DNA of 64,000 nucleotides from Ceratothoa steindachneri (GCA_963969495.1 OZ018328.1:136219345-136283344); one strand, 5' to 3'. Counted from the first letter of the stretch, positions 44,487 through 57,227 are shown. Notes: generated by a model not told the origin, from the letters alone. Numbers and translations are program-made.

Positions 44487-47400
44487 CCTCGTAAGGGGCG
44501 CGGCGCTTTGCCTTCCTGGCCGCCGTGCTGATGGGATTCAGCGCCCCGTCCGGCCCCCGTTTAGCCTCTTCTCCTTCTTTCAGACAGCCTGCATTTCTAC
44601 CCTACTTCCTCACTTTCCCTACAACCTCTCTGACAACTCTCTCTGGTCGGCCTATAATTACACGTGGTAAACGCCAACCAGCTTCCTCTCACCCATCCAT
44701 CCCGGATCGGGGCTGAGGGAGAGGGGACAATGACCCCTCAGCCCTGAGCTCCGGTTTGGGGTGGTTGGCTTTTAACAACCTGCTTCATCCCCATCCACAC
44801 CTTGCTCACATACCCCTTTCTCTCTCTTTTCAATCGCTATCGATTTTACGCCCAGCCCAAGGTGGAGCCGCCATGCCGAAGGGCTGCCTGGCCACTAGAC
44901 GGAAAGATGTGGTCCTAAATGACGGCAGCTGGTTCGGCTGGCTCCGTGTTCGCCTCTCGCAGAGCGGGCTACAGCGGGAAACGATTAGCGTTTGCTTCCC
45001 GTATGACTAATAGGGTCCCCATGCCCGATGATGAAACTCTAAAAATTCAAACTCTCTCCCTTTCCCCTTCACCATCTTCGGGGCCGCCTTCGGGCAGCTC
45101 CACTAGAAAAAATGGAGGTCCCTCTACCCTGTGCTCTCGAAGGGGACCCTCCAAAACTCTTTCACTGGAGAAGATGCTTACTCCTCTCCTTAGCCTATGG
45201 GTGTAGGGTACTCCCCCACGCTCTTTTCCTTTGAGATGCCCACGGGGGCCTCCCTCTTTCCAGCGGCAGTCCCCAATTTACTTTCCAAGGGGACTGTCAA
45301 GAAAGGCAGGCGGCCCATAATTTATCTCTCCCGGTGGGGGCGGCACGATAGGGCCAACTTCCTTAGGGGGAGGAGGGAAGACAGGAGCCGTCGGCCTCTT
45401 TCCTCCAAAGACATGCGGGCTCGAATTTGGAACTTAGAGGGGGTTACCTTATGTGCCCCCTTCTCTTACCTGACTAAATACGATGAAACCAATGGGAACT
45501 GTCCTGGGGAGGTAGGGGGGGGTTACATGGAGCCCCCCCACTTGAGATAGACATGGGCCCTATGGCAATCCAGCCCCAGACAGTAGGATCTTGTATGGGG
45601 ACGAACCTGGGCTCGGTGTCAAGCACTGAACCCGAGTCCGCCCCTGTGCTAGGTCCTCCTCAGACGGCTCGGGTCTCCAAGGATTTACAAGGAGAGGAGA
45701 GATCTCCCCCTCCGGCTGGTGCCCCTGTGAAAGCCAAGACCTTCTCCATCTTGGAGAAGGATCTTGCTGAGGCCGGTCCATCTGGCCTTGGGGCTCAGGC
45801 AGGCGGAGAGGAGAAGAGGGTTCATTCCCCGCCCTCCTCTCGTAAAAATAAAAAAAAAATAGAAAAAAGACTCGAGGATCCTCTCCATCCGCGGGGACAC
45901 ACGGGTGTGCTGACACTTCGGTAAGCAACCAACCAAGATAGGCACGTCTAGCCCTGTTGCTCCCCCGTGTGCGGAGTCCATGACAAAAACCAAAGGTACA
46001 AGTGAGCGGAGCCTCGATTACAACGGGGCCCCTCATTTAGAGACTACCTGGCGCCTGAGAGCCAGCCCCGGTGATGCTTGGCGCGGGCGCGGTGGTCGGC
46101 ATTTCAGGAAATGAGTGATTTCTCTATATCAGCCGAGTTTAGGTTGGTTGATAGGGCTGTTGACTTCTTCTCCGGCAACCTCATCGCCGTCGGCCTAGAT
46201 ACTATTCCAAGAGCGTCTGGCCCTTTCGCACGCCGACCACTCCCGTAATAGTGAATTTCGTCGGGCTAAGGCTAGGTTCCGGTATATTTCGAACCACGCC
46301 CGCCGCTCTTCTTGGCGATCATAAGTGTCTTCACTTAACGGGAAGACCCCTCTAGCATGGGTGTGGAAGCGAATCAAAAGGATTCGAGGCAAGTTCTCGC
46401 AGGACCCCTCCCCCTCCCGTTCTCCAGGAGAATGGGCCCGCATTCTCAGACCCCGCGTCCGTGGCGGAATCCTTCGCGACCACTTTTTCTGTATTTTCTA
46501 GCCGGGAAGATGCACCGCCAGTATTCCATGCGCGCCGTGATGTCGCGGTAGGCCGTCGAATGGATTTAACCTCTAGAAGCGGAGAACCCATCAACGACAG
46601 GTTTACTCTGAGTGAGTTGTGTTCCGCTCTCGTTTCGTGCGCGGACACACCCCGTGGTCCGGACGATGTCCCGTACGACATGCTTTGACACCTTGGTGAG
46701 CGAGGCATTGCCTTTCTAAAAGATTTATTCAACAGGATCTAGGTAGAGGGCATCCTCCTAGATTCCTGGCGAATCGCTACTGTGCTCGCTTGTCGCAAAC
46801 TGGGGAGAGATCACTCTACCCCGACCGGTTTCCGCCCAATCTCTTTAACTTCCTGCGCGTGCAAGTTGATGGAGAAATTGGTAAATGTTAGATTAGCCTT
46901 TTTTCTGGACAACAGAGGCCATCTGTCTTCTGCACAGTGCGGCTTCCGCAAGTTCCACTCCACGTTGCATGCTTTGCTCCGACTGGAAAATGCCGTCTGC
47001 GAGGCCTTCGTTCGTAGACAGCACTAGGTCACGGTGTTTTTCGATCTGGAGAAGGCCTCTGATACCGCATAGCGATACCGTAGCATGGAGACCCTTCACA
47101 CGATGGAGGCGAGGGGACGCCTCCCAATCTTTATATCTGAATTTTTGCGAGATCGTCGATTCCGCGTACGGGTGGGAGCAACCCTCTCCAGTCTAATGGA
47201 GCTGGAATAGGGCATCCCGCAGGGAAGTGTCCTCAGTGTCACACTCTTTGCCCTTAGCATCAACGACATCACCTCGATGCTGCCGGAAGATGTTTTTTTG
47301 CTACGCTCTACGTGGACGACCTTTTGATCTTTTTGGTGCGGCTCAGATGCGAACTCTGGAGCCTCGACTCCAACAGGCATTGAACTGCCTCTCTCGCTAC

Positions 47401-47533
47401 TCCGAAGTGCACAGGCTTCGGTTTTCCTTGGTCAATACTAAGGTGGTGCACTTCTGCCGCCATCCACGTCTTCACCCTCACCCAGACTTGTTTCTAAGTG
47501 GGGTGCGTCTGGGAGTGGTGAACTCGCTATCGC
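44487..47533 (+). mobile_element. Decayed LINE copy with ORF1-to-ORF2 deletion, 3'-truncated
   Basis: It starts with CCTCGTAAGGGGCGCGGCG, the family 5' end. The 5' UTR runs to 45,019 and ORF1 begins ATGCCCGATGATG at 45,020. ORF1 is followed to the block before FKRFLVIRS (46,050), then jumps directly to the end of the endonuclease (GGTGCTTGGCGCGGGCGCGGTGG, 46,075). That removes about 2.1 kb including the knuckles and most of the endonuclease. Reverse transcriptase debris (FRPISL 46,820; YVDD area 47,310) continues to 47,533 and then stops abruptly before RNase H. Numerous stops are present. Confidence 0.8.
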
Positions 47534-47536
47534 TAT

Positions 47537-47645
47537 TATGACCACGGTGCTCATCAGCTAAGCTACCATCCTCAAACCCAGCTGATGAGCGTCACGGTCA
47601 TAAAACCGATGAGCGCTTAAGGACACAGGATCGAATCCAACTTTA
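47537..47645. repeat. Long imperfect hairpin next to a tRNA B-box-like sequence
   Basis: TTATGACCACGGTGCTCATC… at 47,537 is inverted about 20 bases downstream as …GATGAGCGTCACGGTCATAA (24-bp arms, about 4-5 mismatches). Some 20 bases further, GGATCGAATCC matches the internal promoter B-box pattern of tRNA genes and tRNA-derived SINEs. The block begins where the LINE copy ends. I could not fold it into a tRNA. Confidence 0.4.
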
Positions 47646-47818
47646 TTATTCATTTTCATATGACAGTTAAAAATAGTTTTCCCTATTTTTCTCCGTTTCT
47701 ATATCTCCCATTTTCCTTCTTAAACTTTCAATAGTTCACGTAATATTTTCCTTAGCGTTTTTCCGGGTTGTGATACCAGTTTTCATATCTTTGGTCCTTT
47801 AAATAGATACACACACAC

Positions 47819-47828
<10 letters not shown>

Positions 47829-47868
<40 letters not shown>
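47829..47868. repeat. (TA)n microsatellite
   Basis: About 20 TA units, preceded by ACACAC. Confidence 0.95.
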
Positions 47869-47871
<3 letters not shown>

Positions 47872-47876
47872 ATAAA

Positions 47877-48056
47877 TGAACAATAACGTTATAGTCAATG
47901 CAGTTAGGCCAGGGTAATAATATGAATTCCATAATCCACTAGAAAACTCTCCTGGAGTTCTTCAACCCTCTTCAGAGGCGTTGACTGTTTACCGATACAT
48001 CAATCTCTTCATGTAAAAAAGAAGACCTAAAAAGTTGTCAAATTTAGCCCCCTACA

Positions 48057-48144
<88 letters not shown>

Positions 48145-48940
48145 AAAAATATCCAAGACAAATTGGTGCGGTTAAGATAATGGCATAATTAGACAACTGC
48201 TCTGCCCCAGGTCCAGCAAGTGATCCTATCCTCCTTGAACTGGAAGACAACACTTAAGGATGGCCCATCCATCAGCCCAAAAAAGCTGATTTCAAAGTCT
48301 CCCCTCTATGCCGTCTCGCTTACCGTCATAGAAAACTGGGATAAACGCTTGAAAGATGGAAAAATATCCAAGACAAATTGGTGCGGTTAAGATAATGGCA
48401 TAATTTGACAACTGCTCTGCTTCAGGTCAACGTTGTTAATATATTAGTAATAACAGTTTTCTGTGACATTAAGAAAGACGGCATAAAGGGCTGACTTTGA
48501 AATCAGTGTTTTGAGGCTGACGGTTAGGTAATGATAATAATATGAATTCCTTAATCCGCTAGAAAAGTCTCCTGTAGTTCCTTAGACCCTTTTCAGGAGC
48601 GAGCGTTACATATACAACCAACCAACCATTTCTCTAAACAGAGAAATTTCAATTAGTCTTTTGTATATGCTAACGTTTAACTTTAATAGAAAACGGGTAA
48701 TGTGAATTTTCCTCAGGATCTTCACCCTTTTCTAATTTTTTTTTTATAAATTATAATCAATAACGTTCTAGTTATTGCGGTTAGGTAAAGGTAATAATAA
48801 GAATTCCTTAATCTGCTAGAAGTCTACTAGAGTTCCTCAAACCTCTTCAGGAGCGTTACATATATTACTAGGGAACCATCCATTGGTCTAAAAAGAGAAT
48901 TTTCAAGAAGCCTTTTGTATAATCTAACGTTTAACTTTAT
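47877..48940 (+). repeat. Cluster of local direct repeats
   Basis: A ~110-bp unit (GTTAGG…GTAATAATATGAATTCC…AATCC.CTAGAAAA.TCTCCTG…TTTTCAGGAGCG) occurs at 47,880-47,990, 48,515-48,620 and 48,770-48,870. A ~68-bp unit (TGGAAAAATATCCAAGACAA…) is nearly identical at 48,141-48,209 and 48,355-48,423. A third unit (…GTATATGCTAACGTTTAACTTTA) follows the first at 48,630-48,690 and 48,880-48,940. The whole is a patchwork of duplicated segments with no coding frame. Confidence 0.75.
48059..48142. repeat. (AT)n microsatellite
   Basis: About 41 uninterrupted AT units. Confidence 0.95.
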
Positions 48941-49639
48941 ACATACATACATACAAACAGACTTTCGGAAATATACGAGTATATCAGATATTCGGTATAA
49001 TAGGCCAAATACCCAAACTTGACTTATAGGGACCCAACCTCGATGGTGTTTTAGTTTGGTTATGTTAATCTAAATGAACCCAACCTAGCTAGCGTCTGTA
49101 CGTGTAAAGACATCCGTGAAGATTCTCAGGTCAAGAATGGTGAGCCCAATTTTATTATGTCAAGAATAGCGACCCCTTCAGGTGTTAGGTTCCTTATTCT
49201 CGAAATGATCCATATTTTTTCTGTTGATTTAGTATTAAATTTCATTGGTTGACACATAAGATCCCTCCTCAAAAACTACTCGTACCCTTGAATATTTGAT
49301 CAGTTATGCCTGGTTGTTTAATTTTAAGCTTTTTGTAATAGTGAATCTAGTGGTTTTAGGGATCTGCCTTGCTTCTAACTGATATTCTTCTTAGAATCAT
49401 GATATATGTGATTAATTATTGAATGTTAATGATGTAGTTTCCTTTTATATCAAAGTTATTTGCCTTTTTATTTGCCCTACCGGTTTTGCAAAAGTTCTGT
49501 CACATTCGCCTTTTTGATCTTTTGAAAGGTTTACGTGCGTGATAGATAAAGCTCAGTCAAACAAACTTATAGCTCTACTTTGCCAGCACGTCTCATTAAA
49601 ACATCTTTTCCATTGTGTGTAGGTGTGTCGAAATAGAAG

Positions 49640-50145
49640 TGAAGTGAAAAAAATCGAGATCTCTGCTCTCCTGCGCACGGGCCACACCAAGTCCGACATG
49701 GCCAAGCGACTCAACGTCAGCAGGATGATCGTCCACAATCGCAGAGACCTCAAAGATTGAGCTCGTTCAGACAGACCTCAAGTTATCAAGCGTTGGCTGT
49801 GAGAAGGATCTTCGAAAGTGCTAGGATGGCCACGGTATTCAGGGCGTCAAGGAGGAGGGCGGCAAGAGCTTAAGGTGCGTGGAATGAGTTCGGCTCACCG
49901 ACCGTATGCGAAAACAACGTCGGAAGCGCTGTCGTCGCCTTCTGGCCTCAATCCCTTCTACTACAAACCGTGGGCGCATGTTGAAGGCAAGGTCCGCCAG
50001 AGCATCGTTGATGAGCTGAAGTCCTGGGTCAACCGCCTGTGGGACAGCATGAGGAAGGACTTGTTCGCACCGTGTGCGCGGCCGTAAGATCTGTAGCGCG
50101 TGCTCACCGCCGAAGGAAGCCACATTGATAATATTACAATTTAAA
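49640..50145 (+). pseudogene. Internally deleted Tc1-like transposase
   Basis: The N-terminal helix-turn-helix (EISALLRTGHTKSDMAKRLNV, then SRMIVH) is at 49,655-49,735. After decayed linker (PQVIKR at about 49,780) the sequence jumps to the C-terminal third: LNPFYYKPWAHVEGKVRQS at 49,945-50,000, ending with a decayed tail near 50,130. The DDE core between them is deleted. The N-terminal and PWAHVE motifs are the form I associate with caligid copepod Tc1 elements. GC content is far above the flanks. Confidence 0.6.
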
Positions 50146-51286
50146 CATTTATATGTTAAAAAAATGAAAACGGGTCTAATTGCATTCAAACCATCATTGA
50201 GTTCTTTCGGGGGGAGCTCATAACGATTGTAACAGGACTTTTGCAATACCCGGTATGTCATCTGGAAATTATTCTTATTTGCATAGACAAATTCTGCCCT
50301 TCCGTGTTTATGTATGTGCTCAAAAGGTAAATAATAATAAAAAAATGATATATAGTAATCCCAATCATTTAATGATATTTTAGTTATTATTATTTGGGGA
50401 GTGGGGTATATGGGTTTATTGCCGATCTGCACCCCGTTTGAAGTCATTTATTTTTATTCAAACCTAAATTTTAGCATGTAATACGAACTACGATTAGCTA
50501 CAGCTTATGGCAGCCGTCGTGAAGTCCACTCGAAATGGAACTCCATTAAGCGACTAACCACATCAGATGTGGCTTAACTTAGCCATTGACGTGTCCACCT
50601 ACCTGTTGGTCTTTTTCTAAATAGTCGCTATCTTAATTTCACTTTGCAATAATGCAGAAGATAGGCTGGTCTTCGGAACCAGTTATTTCAATTTTCAGAT
50701 TCACCTATGATTCATGTAGATATTCATTACAGGATATTATGGTTTTGAATACTTGGAGAATGAACTTTTCTTTGTTCATAATCGCTAAACGTTGAAACTA
50801 GTGGCCTCTAGCAACTGATTTCTAAGCCACGGAAAATTACTGTATAAAATAAAGTTGCACCCTTAAGGTCGATTCACACGTATCATCAGTGCTGTCTCAG
50901 TGACGTCTATCAGTAGTGACTCCGTACAGCCACTGACGGTCAGTGATTTCCGAGATGGCAAAGTTTTCAGACGTGGAGTTGGCAATGATTGCCATAATTC
51001 TTAATGAAAAGGAAGAGACTGAGCATACGGTGAAGAAAAGTAAGTGGTTACATGAAGTGTGGAAGAAAAGCGAAAGTGAAGAAGAGTTGGCTACTCTGTA
51101 CAAGGAATTAATTGACGATGAAACAAAAATTTTCCAGTACTTTAGAATGAGCCCAAACTGTTGCCACTTATTGTTCATTAAAACAGAGGCACTCCTGAAG
51201 GCCCACTGGAGAGAGACTACAACACCGAAGGAACGATTCGCAATTTGTTTGAGGTAAAATAATACAAATAGTTTGTAGTTCAGGGC

Positions 51287-51288
<2 letters not shown>

Positions 51289-51341
<53 letters not shown>
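51289..51341. repeat. (AGT)n microsatellite
   Basis: About 17-18 AGT units in the transposase intron, downstream of exon 1. Confidence 0.95.
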
Positions 51342-51342
<1 letters not shown>

Positions 51343-52242
51343 AGCTAGTTACTGTATTTATCTATTCAAATCCATACTGGAGATTTTCCTTAGAGACAAA
51401 CAAATCCTAGGAATTTATTTTGCTAAATTATTTGGCTAAATTCATCTCTTTGTGTGTGATTCTCCATGGTGGTGATTTACACAATGGTGTAAATGGAACC
51501 CATTATTTTCATATTAAAGATTTAAGAGTCCTGAAAATTTGAAAAGTAGTTCTGCAAGGAACTGGCGCTGTTCGGAATTGCCGTGTAAGCAGATAGCTTT
51601 TGATGCTGATCTTCATATGTTGCTGTTATATGTTCTTGAAATGGTTGAGGCGAGGGTAGTGGAGTCGAAGCTGATGATACGGAGGCTGAAGGCTCAGTTC
51701 CTCCATCAAATGAATGTTGATTCATAGTCATTTGCATTTCATATTTCTGTACTGTGGCAAATATTTCAGATTTTACTACATTCAAATAATAAGGGGTTAA
51801 AGCCTTCAGAGTTGGAGAAATATCTGCTAGAAATGCGTCAACAAAGTGTGGTGATGTGGTAGTTGTTTGATTTTCTTGTTTACTGATCAAGTACTCCATT
51901 AATTTTGCCGAAGCTGTTTGTTGGGGTGCCAATTTCTTTTTAGTCGCGAGCGACTCTACATCTCACTATGTCGATCGGTCGCTCCCTGTTTTGCTTTTGT
52001 TTGTTTTGGCAATAACTATCATACTTATTCGGCCGATTCTAACTAAATTAGAAAACCTTTATGTTGTTTTACATTCTCTTTCGAATGCTATAATTGCCAA
52101 AGTCTTCCCAAGGTTAGCCCGGGAATTATTTTGTTTTGGCAATAACATCATAACTATTCGGCCGATACTCTGCTAGACTAGACTAGGCTATAATATGCTA
52201 TACTCTGCTAGGCAAGACTAGAATAAGCTATACTATGCTCTA

Positions 52243-53254
52243 TAGTGATGTACCGATTACACATTTTCTCCGATACCGATGCCGATTTAAAAAAAAAAAG
52301 CCGGGGCCGGTGCCGAGCTTTGGTAAATTTTCAAATCATTAGGTAAAGCTGAACTATTATAGTCCATTCTAATGCTCTTAAGACTGTCAAGGCTTCAAGA
52401 ATATAAGGCTAATCACCTCACTTTGCAATATAATTTTCAACTTTGCCTGCCTATCCGTGTGGATAATACATCGACCAAATGATGCTCATTTAGGTTGATC
52501 AAGCAAATTAGCAGAAAATATTCCTAAATTATTATGTTTTTTGCATGTTATATATAATAAAAAAAAATCTTTTCTTCGGCTTCAGGAATGTAAAAGATGA
52601 TAAAAAGTCATAAATTTTGCGATAATAACCTCATTGCGAAACATAGAACTCGTTCAATTTACGATACAGGTGCCGCGACCGCCGTTTTTCTATAACAAAT
52701 TTTTATAAAATGACAAGGCAATGGCTTCGCCACTCCTCCCTACGGGGGGAGCTTGCGCTTCGCTACTAAGATATATAAAAATAAATTTTCTGAACTTCAC
52801 CCTTTTTAATTCTTTGGGTTTTAAAAAATTTACAAAATTTCGATACTTATATTTATTTCTGAACTTCACCATTTTGTTTATTGATATTATAAAAGAATTA
52901 TTAGAAATAACTTTGATAAAAAAACAAGTCATAACAAACTAAGATGAAATTATTATTCAAATACTAAAAAAAAATCGATTTCCTTCTTAAATTATAGAGT
53001 TAGCGATGATGATGAAGATGATGAAAATAAATGTAGGCAAGTGATGATAAAATCCCATAACCGTAGAGTGTACCACTGTGAAGAAATTAAACTTCAAACT
53101 TCAGTGATTTGTTTTTTACCACCAAAAGTATGAGGAAAAAATATATTAATCGGCAAAAAACTTCGGCAAATCGCAAAAAATATGGCGATGCTGATCAGAA
53201 AAATATATGCCGATTATGCCGGTACCGATGTCGATGCCGATCAGTACATCACTA
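52243..53254. mobile_element. hAT-like non-autonomous element in the satellite
   Basis: TAGTGATGTACCGATTAC… at the left and the inverted …ATCAGTACATCACTA at the right form terminal repeats that continue imperfectly through GCCGATACCGATGCCGAT-type sequence. TAGTGATGTACCGA-like ends are characteristic of hAT elements. The flanking satellite shows a near 8-bp repeat (CTATGCTC / CTATGCTA) with a 2-base offset, so the duplication is unproven. No transposase is recognisable inside. It carries an unusual organelle-like patch at 52,684-52,945. Confidence 0.65.
52684..52945. other. Organelle-like AT-rich patch with GC clusters
   Basis: Very AT-rich sequence contains the compact palindromic GC cluster CTTCGCCACTCCTCCCTACG…GGGAGCTTGCGCTTCGC (52,727-52,768). 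Such clusters are common in mitochondrial or plastid intergenic DNA of fungi and green algae. Both strands have short open frames (minus reading includes APPVGRSGEAIAL). I recognise no organellar gene. Confidence 0.35.
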
Positions 53255-53566
53255 CTATGCTAAGCTATGCTAAGATATAATGTACAAGGGTAAGATATAC
53301 TATGCTAATTTAGGCTATTTAGCATATAGTATGTTAGGCTAGACAAAACTAAGCTATGCTTGATTAGGGTATAATAAGATAGTATAGGCTATACTTGTCT
53401 GGGATAAATAATGCTAGGCTAGGTTATACTATGCGAGGCTAGGCTAAGCTATACTAGGCTAGACAGGGATATTCTATGCTAAGTTAGGCTAAAGTATAAT
53501 AGGCTAGGGAGGGCTATGCACCTGATATCCTAGGTAATACTATGTTAGGCTACGTAAGGTTATTCG
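53255..53566 (+). repeat. Pentamer satellite of copy 3, left of the LINE insertion
   Basis: GCTAN units continue after the hAT-like element. The last 10 bases, AGGTTATTCG (53,557-53,566), are repeated at 57,228-57,237 as the LINE target duplication. Confidence 0.8.
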
Positions 53567-56500
53567 CCTAAGGTTTCGAGGCGGAGGGAGGAAAAGTCTC
53601 GCATGGCGAGCCCAACCTTCCCCAATAAGTCCTAGAAGACGACAGCGCCTTCAGCGCTTTGTCCGGCCAACAGCGCCCGGGATTCTGCCTACAGGAAGTG
53701 TACGGCCATTCCCGTGAGGTTCTTCTGTAAGAAGAGGGCCCCCGCGTCTCCTCCGAGCTAGGCCTGGAGGGCATATTCCTTCAATGGAATTGCCGTGGAC
53801 TCCGGGCCAACTGGGAGGAGCTTGAGATGGGTATCCTAAACGTAATGAGTTTACGCATCACTGTCCGAGAACCGCTTCATTTTCTTGCCATGACCTATCT
53901 TTGTGCTCTTCGGATGCACAGCCTGATTTTGATTGGGGGGGTGGTCGATGACCTCCATGGTAGTGATCACTTTCCCATTCAATTACCATTTTCAGGGCAA
54001 CTGCCGCCTGAGAGCCTAACTCGGTGGTGCTTGGCGCGGGCGCGGTAACCTGCATTTCAGGAAATGACTGAATTCTCTATCTCGGTCGAGGAGTTTAGGT
54101 CGGTAGATGAGGCCGTTGAGTTCTTCTCCGGCAACCTCATCGCCGCGGGCCTGACTACTATTCCTAGAACGTCTGGCCGTTTTGCACGCCGACCACTCCC
54201 ATGGTGGTCGCCGAGTGTGAGACAGCCCTCAAACAGAAGCGTTATGCCTACATGCGCTATAAACGCCGCCCGAACGATTTCACTGTCGCTGAATTTCGTC
54301 GGGCTAGGGCTAGGTTCCGGTATATTTCGAAGCACGCCCGCCGCTCTTCTTGGCGGGCATACGTGTCTTCACTTAACGGGAAGACCCCTTTAGCAGAGGT
54401 GTGGAAACGAGTCAAAAGGATTCGGGGTAAGTTCTCGCAAGACCCCCTCCCGTTCTCCAGGAGAATGGGACCGCAATCTCGGACCCCGCGTCCGTGGCGG
54501 AATCTTTAGCAACCGCTTTTTCCGCATTCTCTAGCCGTGATGCTTCTCCGCCAGCATTCAATGCACGTCGTTATGTCGCGGAAGGCCGGCGGCTAGACTT
54601 TACCTCCAGAGGCGGAGAACCCTTCAACGACAGGTTTACTGTGAGTGAGTTGCGTTCCGCTCTCGCTTCTTGCGCGGACACCGCCCATGGTCCGGACGAT
54701 GTCTCGTACGCCATGCTTCGACACCAGGGTGAGCGAGGCATGGCTTTTCTGTTAGATTTGTTCAACAGGATCTGGGTGGAGGGTCTTCTCCCAGATTCCT
54801 AGCGAATCGCTACTGTGCTTGCCTTTCACAAGCCGGGGAGAGATCACACTACTCCGACCGGTTTCCGCCCAAACTCTCTAACCTCTTGCGTGTGCAAGTT
54901 GATGGAGAAATTGGTAAATGTTAGACTAGCCTTTTTCCTGGACAGTGGAGGCCATCTGTCTTCTGCACAGTGTGGCTTCCACAAGTTCCACTCCACGTCG
55001 GATGCTCTGCTCCGACTGGAAAATGCCGTCTGCGAGGCTTTCCTTCGTAGACAGCACTACACCACGATGTTTTTCAATCTGGAGAAGGCCTATGATACCG
55101 CATAGCGATACGGTATCATCAAGACTCTCCACACGATGGGGGCGAGGGGACGCCTCCCAGTCTTTATATCTGAATTTTTGCGAGATCGTCGATTCCGCGT
55201 ACGGGTGGGGGGAGCCCTCTCCGGCCCAAAGGAGCAGGATGAGGGTGTCCCGCAGGGAAGTGTCCTCAGTGTCACACTCTTTGCCCTGAGCATCAACGGC
55301 ATTACCTCGGTGCTGCCAGAAGATGTTCTCGCTACGTTCTACGTGGACGACCTTTCGATCTCTTTTGGCGCGGCCCAGATGCCAACTCTGGAGCGTCGAC
55401 TCCAACAGGCATTGAACCGCGTCTCTCGCTATGCCGAATCGCACAGGTTTCGATTTTCTTCGGCCAAGACTAAGGTGGTGCACTTCTGCCGCTATCCACG
55501 GCTCCACCCCAACCTAGATTTGTTTCTTAATGGGGTGCGCCTGGATGTGTTTGAGTCGAACCGTTTCCTTGGTCTTGTATTCGACCGACGCCTCACCTGG
55601 GAGGCTCATTCGCAGCCTTAGGGTCTCTTGTACCCACGCCATGGATATTCTCCGTTCCGTGACGTTCAGCGCTTGGGGCGATGATAGGGCTACTGCCCTA
55701 CTTTTTTATCAATCCTTTGTTCGTTCGAAGCTCGACTACGGATGCGAGTTTTATGCATCCGCAGCCGAGCGTTTATTGCGGAAGGTGGATTTGATTCCCC
55801 ACACCGGCCTTCGCCTTGCGACCGATGCCTTCTGCACTTCCCCCATTGAGAGCCTGTTGGTCGATGCTGGGGAGATGCCACTCGCTCTGCGCCGCGTACA
55901 GTGCATCACTCGCCTGTACGCGCGAGCCCGGCGCCTCCTTCAGTCGCCAACAGCTTTCGCTGCATCCGCAGCTGATCTCGACGGTGCCTATGCCGCCGAG
56001 AGACGCCAGTCATACCCTAAGCCCTTTGGGTTTAGGGCCAGGAAACTCCTTTGAGAGCTAGATATAGCTCTCGGGCCGGTGGTGCCCCTGGTTCTGCCCA
56101 GGACGCCACCCTAGAGTGTACCACATTTGGCTATTTGTCGCCACAGTCTGCTCCCAAAGCTTGTACGGCGCCGGGAGTATTGCGTTCGACCTTTTTGGAG
56201 CACACCTCGTGTCACGCTGGAACCGTGCCAGTGTATACGGATGGCTACCACGCCGTATCCCCTGTGTTTTAAGTCAGCGGGGCTCTGCCAGGCGCTGGGT
56301 CTGTCTTCACGGCCGAGCTGGTGGCAATACACTATTCGGTGCGGGAGATTATGCCACGTGCCCGGTTCGGAGACCGGATTGTGATCTATAGCGACTCACA
56401 AAGCGCCCTGAGTGCTCTCGGGGCATTGGAATCTTCGCATCTCCTGGTTCGCGATATCTGTGACGCCACGGTTTTGACGAGCCCAGCAGATATCGAGATT

Positions 56501-57227
56501 ATCTTCTGCTGGGTTCCTGGACATGTAGGAATATCGGGGAATTAGCGCGTCGATTAGGGCGCCAAAGAGTCAGCGAGGAATCTGCGACCGGACCAGCGTT
56601 TCGCTCTTCCTCACACCGACTACATTGCAGGAATACGGGTAGCTCTTCGGACTGCTTGGCAAAGTAGATGGGAGACGGTCGAAGGAAACTTAAAGCTGCG
56701 TGCCATTGCGGCTCGACTGTTCCCATGGACCTATCCCTCAATGCGGCGACGGCTTCAGGTCGCTTTTTGTCGTCTCCGAATCGGACACACTCGTGTGACG
56801 CATCGCTATTTGATGGAGCGCTCGCCTGTGCCCTATTGCGACGACTGCCTCGTCCCCCAGACTGTTCGCCACATTCTTGTCGAATGTTCCATTCTGGGTG
56901 ATCTTCGCGCACGTTACCTGTCCCGGTACCGGGATGGGTGGGGTCGCTACCGCTTGACCTTTGTACTCGGGATGAGTGCGTGCACATTTACTGCTGGACT
57001 TGTTGACTTTTGGGGGGAGGCCCGCCTTCTCCCTTTCATTTAACTAGTTTTAGTTGTTGTTTTTGTTATTGTTATTGTTAATGCTTCCTAATTGTTATTT
57101 CTTTTTATTGTTGTTTTCTGTTCAAAATTTTTAAAGTAGCCTAGAACTAGGCTGTTTGTTTACGGTAACTTATGCCTAATTGGGCAGTCGCCAGATAGCC
57201 CTTTTAAATTTTTTTTTAAAAAATGTC
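53567..57227 (+). mobile_element. Recent 5'-truncated LINE copy with internal deletion
   Basis: AGGTTATTCG flanks the copy on both sides (53,557-53,566 and 57,228-57,237), a 10-bp target duplication. The insertion starts in the ORF1 tail and includes ORF2 and the 3' UTR (hairpin at 57,138-57,153), very similar to the full-length copy. A deletion of 417 bp relative to that copy joins its positions 10,302 and 10,720 at a shared GAGCT (about 53,817-53,821), removing most of the N-terminal endonuclease. In-frame stops (54,800; 55,103; 55,618; 56,541) and small indels disable it. Confidence 0.92.

Noticed and set aside
47570..47620. Hammerhead ribozyme (CTGATGAG near 47,581)
   Set aside because: The conserved GAAA and the cleavage-site stem cannot be placed.
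37636..48253. Open frames reading IYIYIY… through the TA tracts
   Set aside because: They are translation of simple repeats.
52235..53262. A proven 8-bp target duplication for the hAT-like element
   Set aside because: CTATGCTC versus CTATGCTA is offset by two bases and lies in a satellite where such matches occur by chance.
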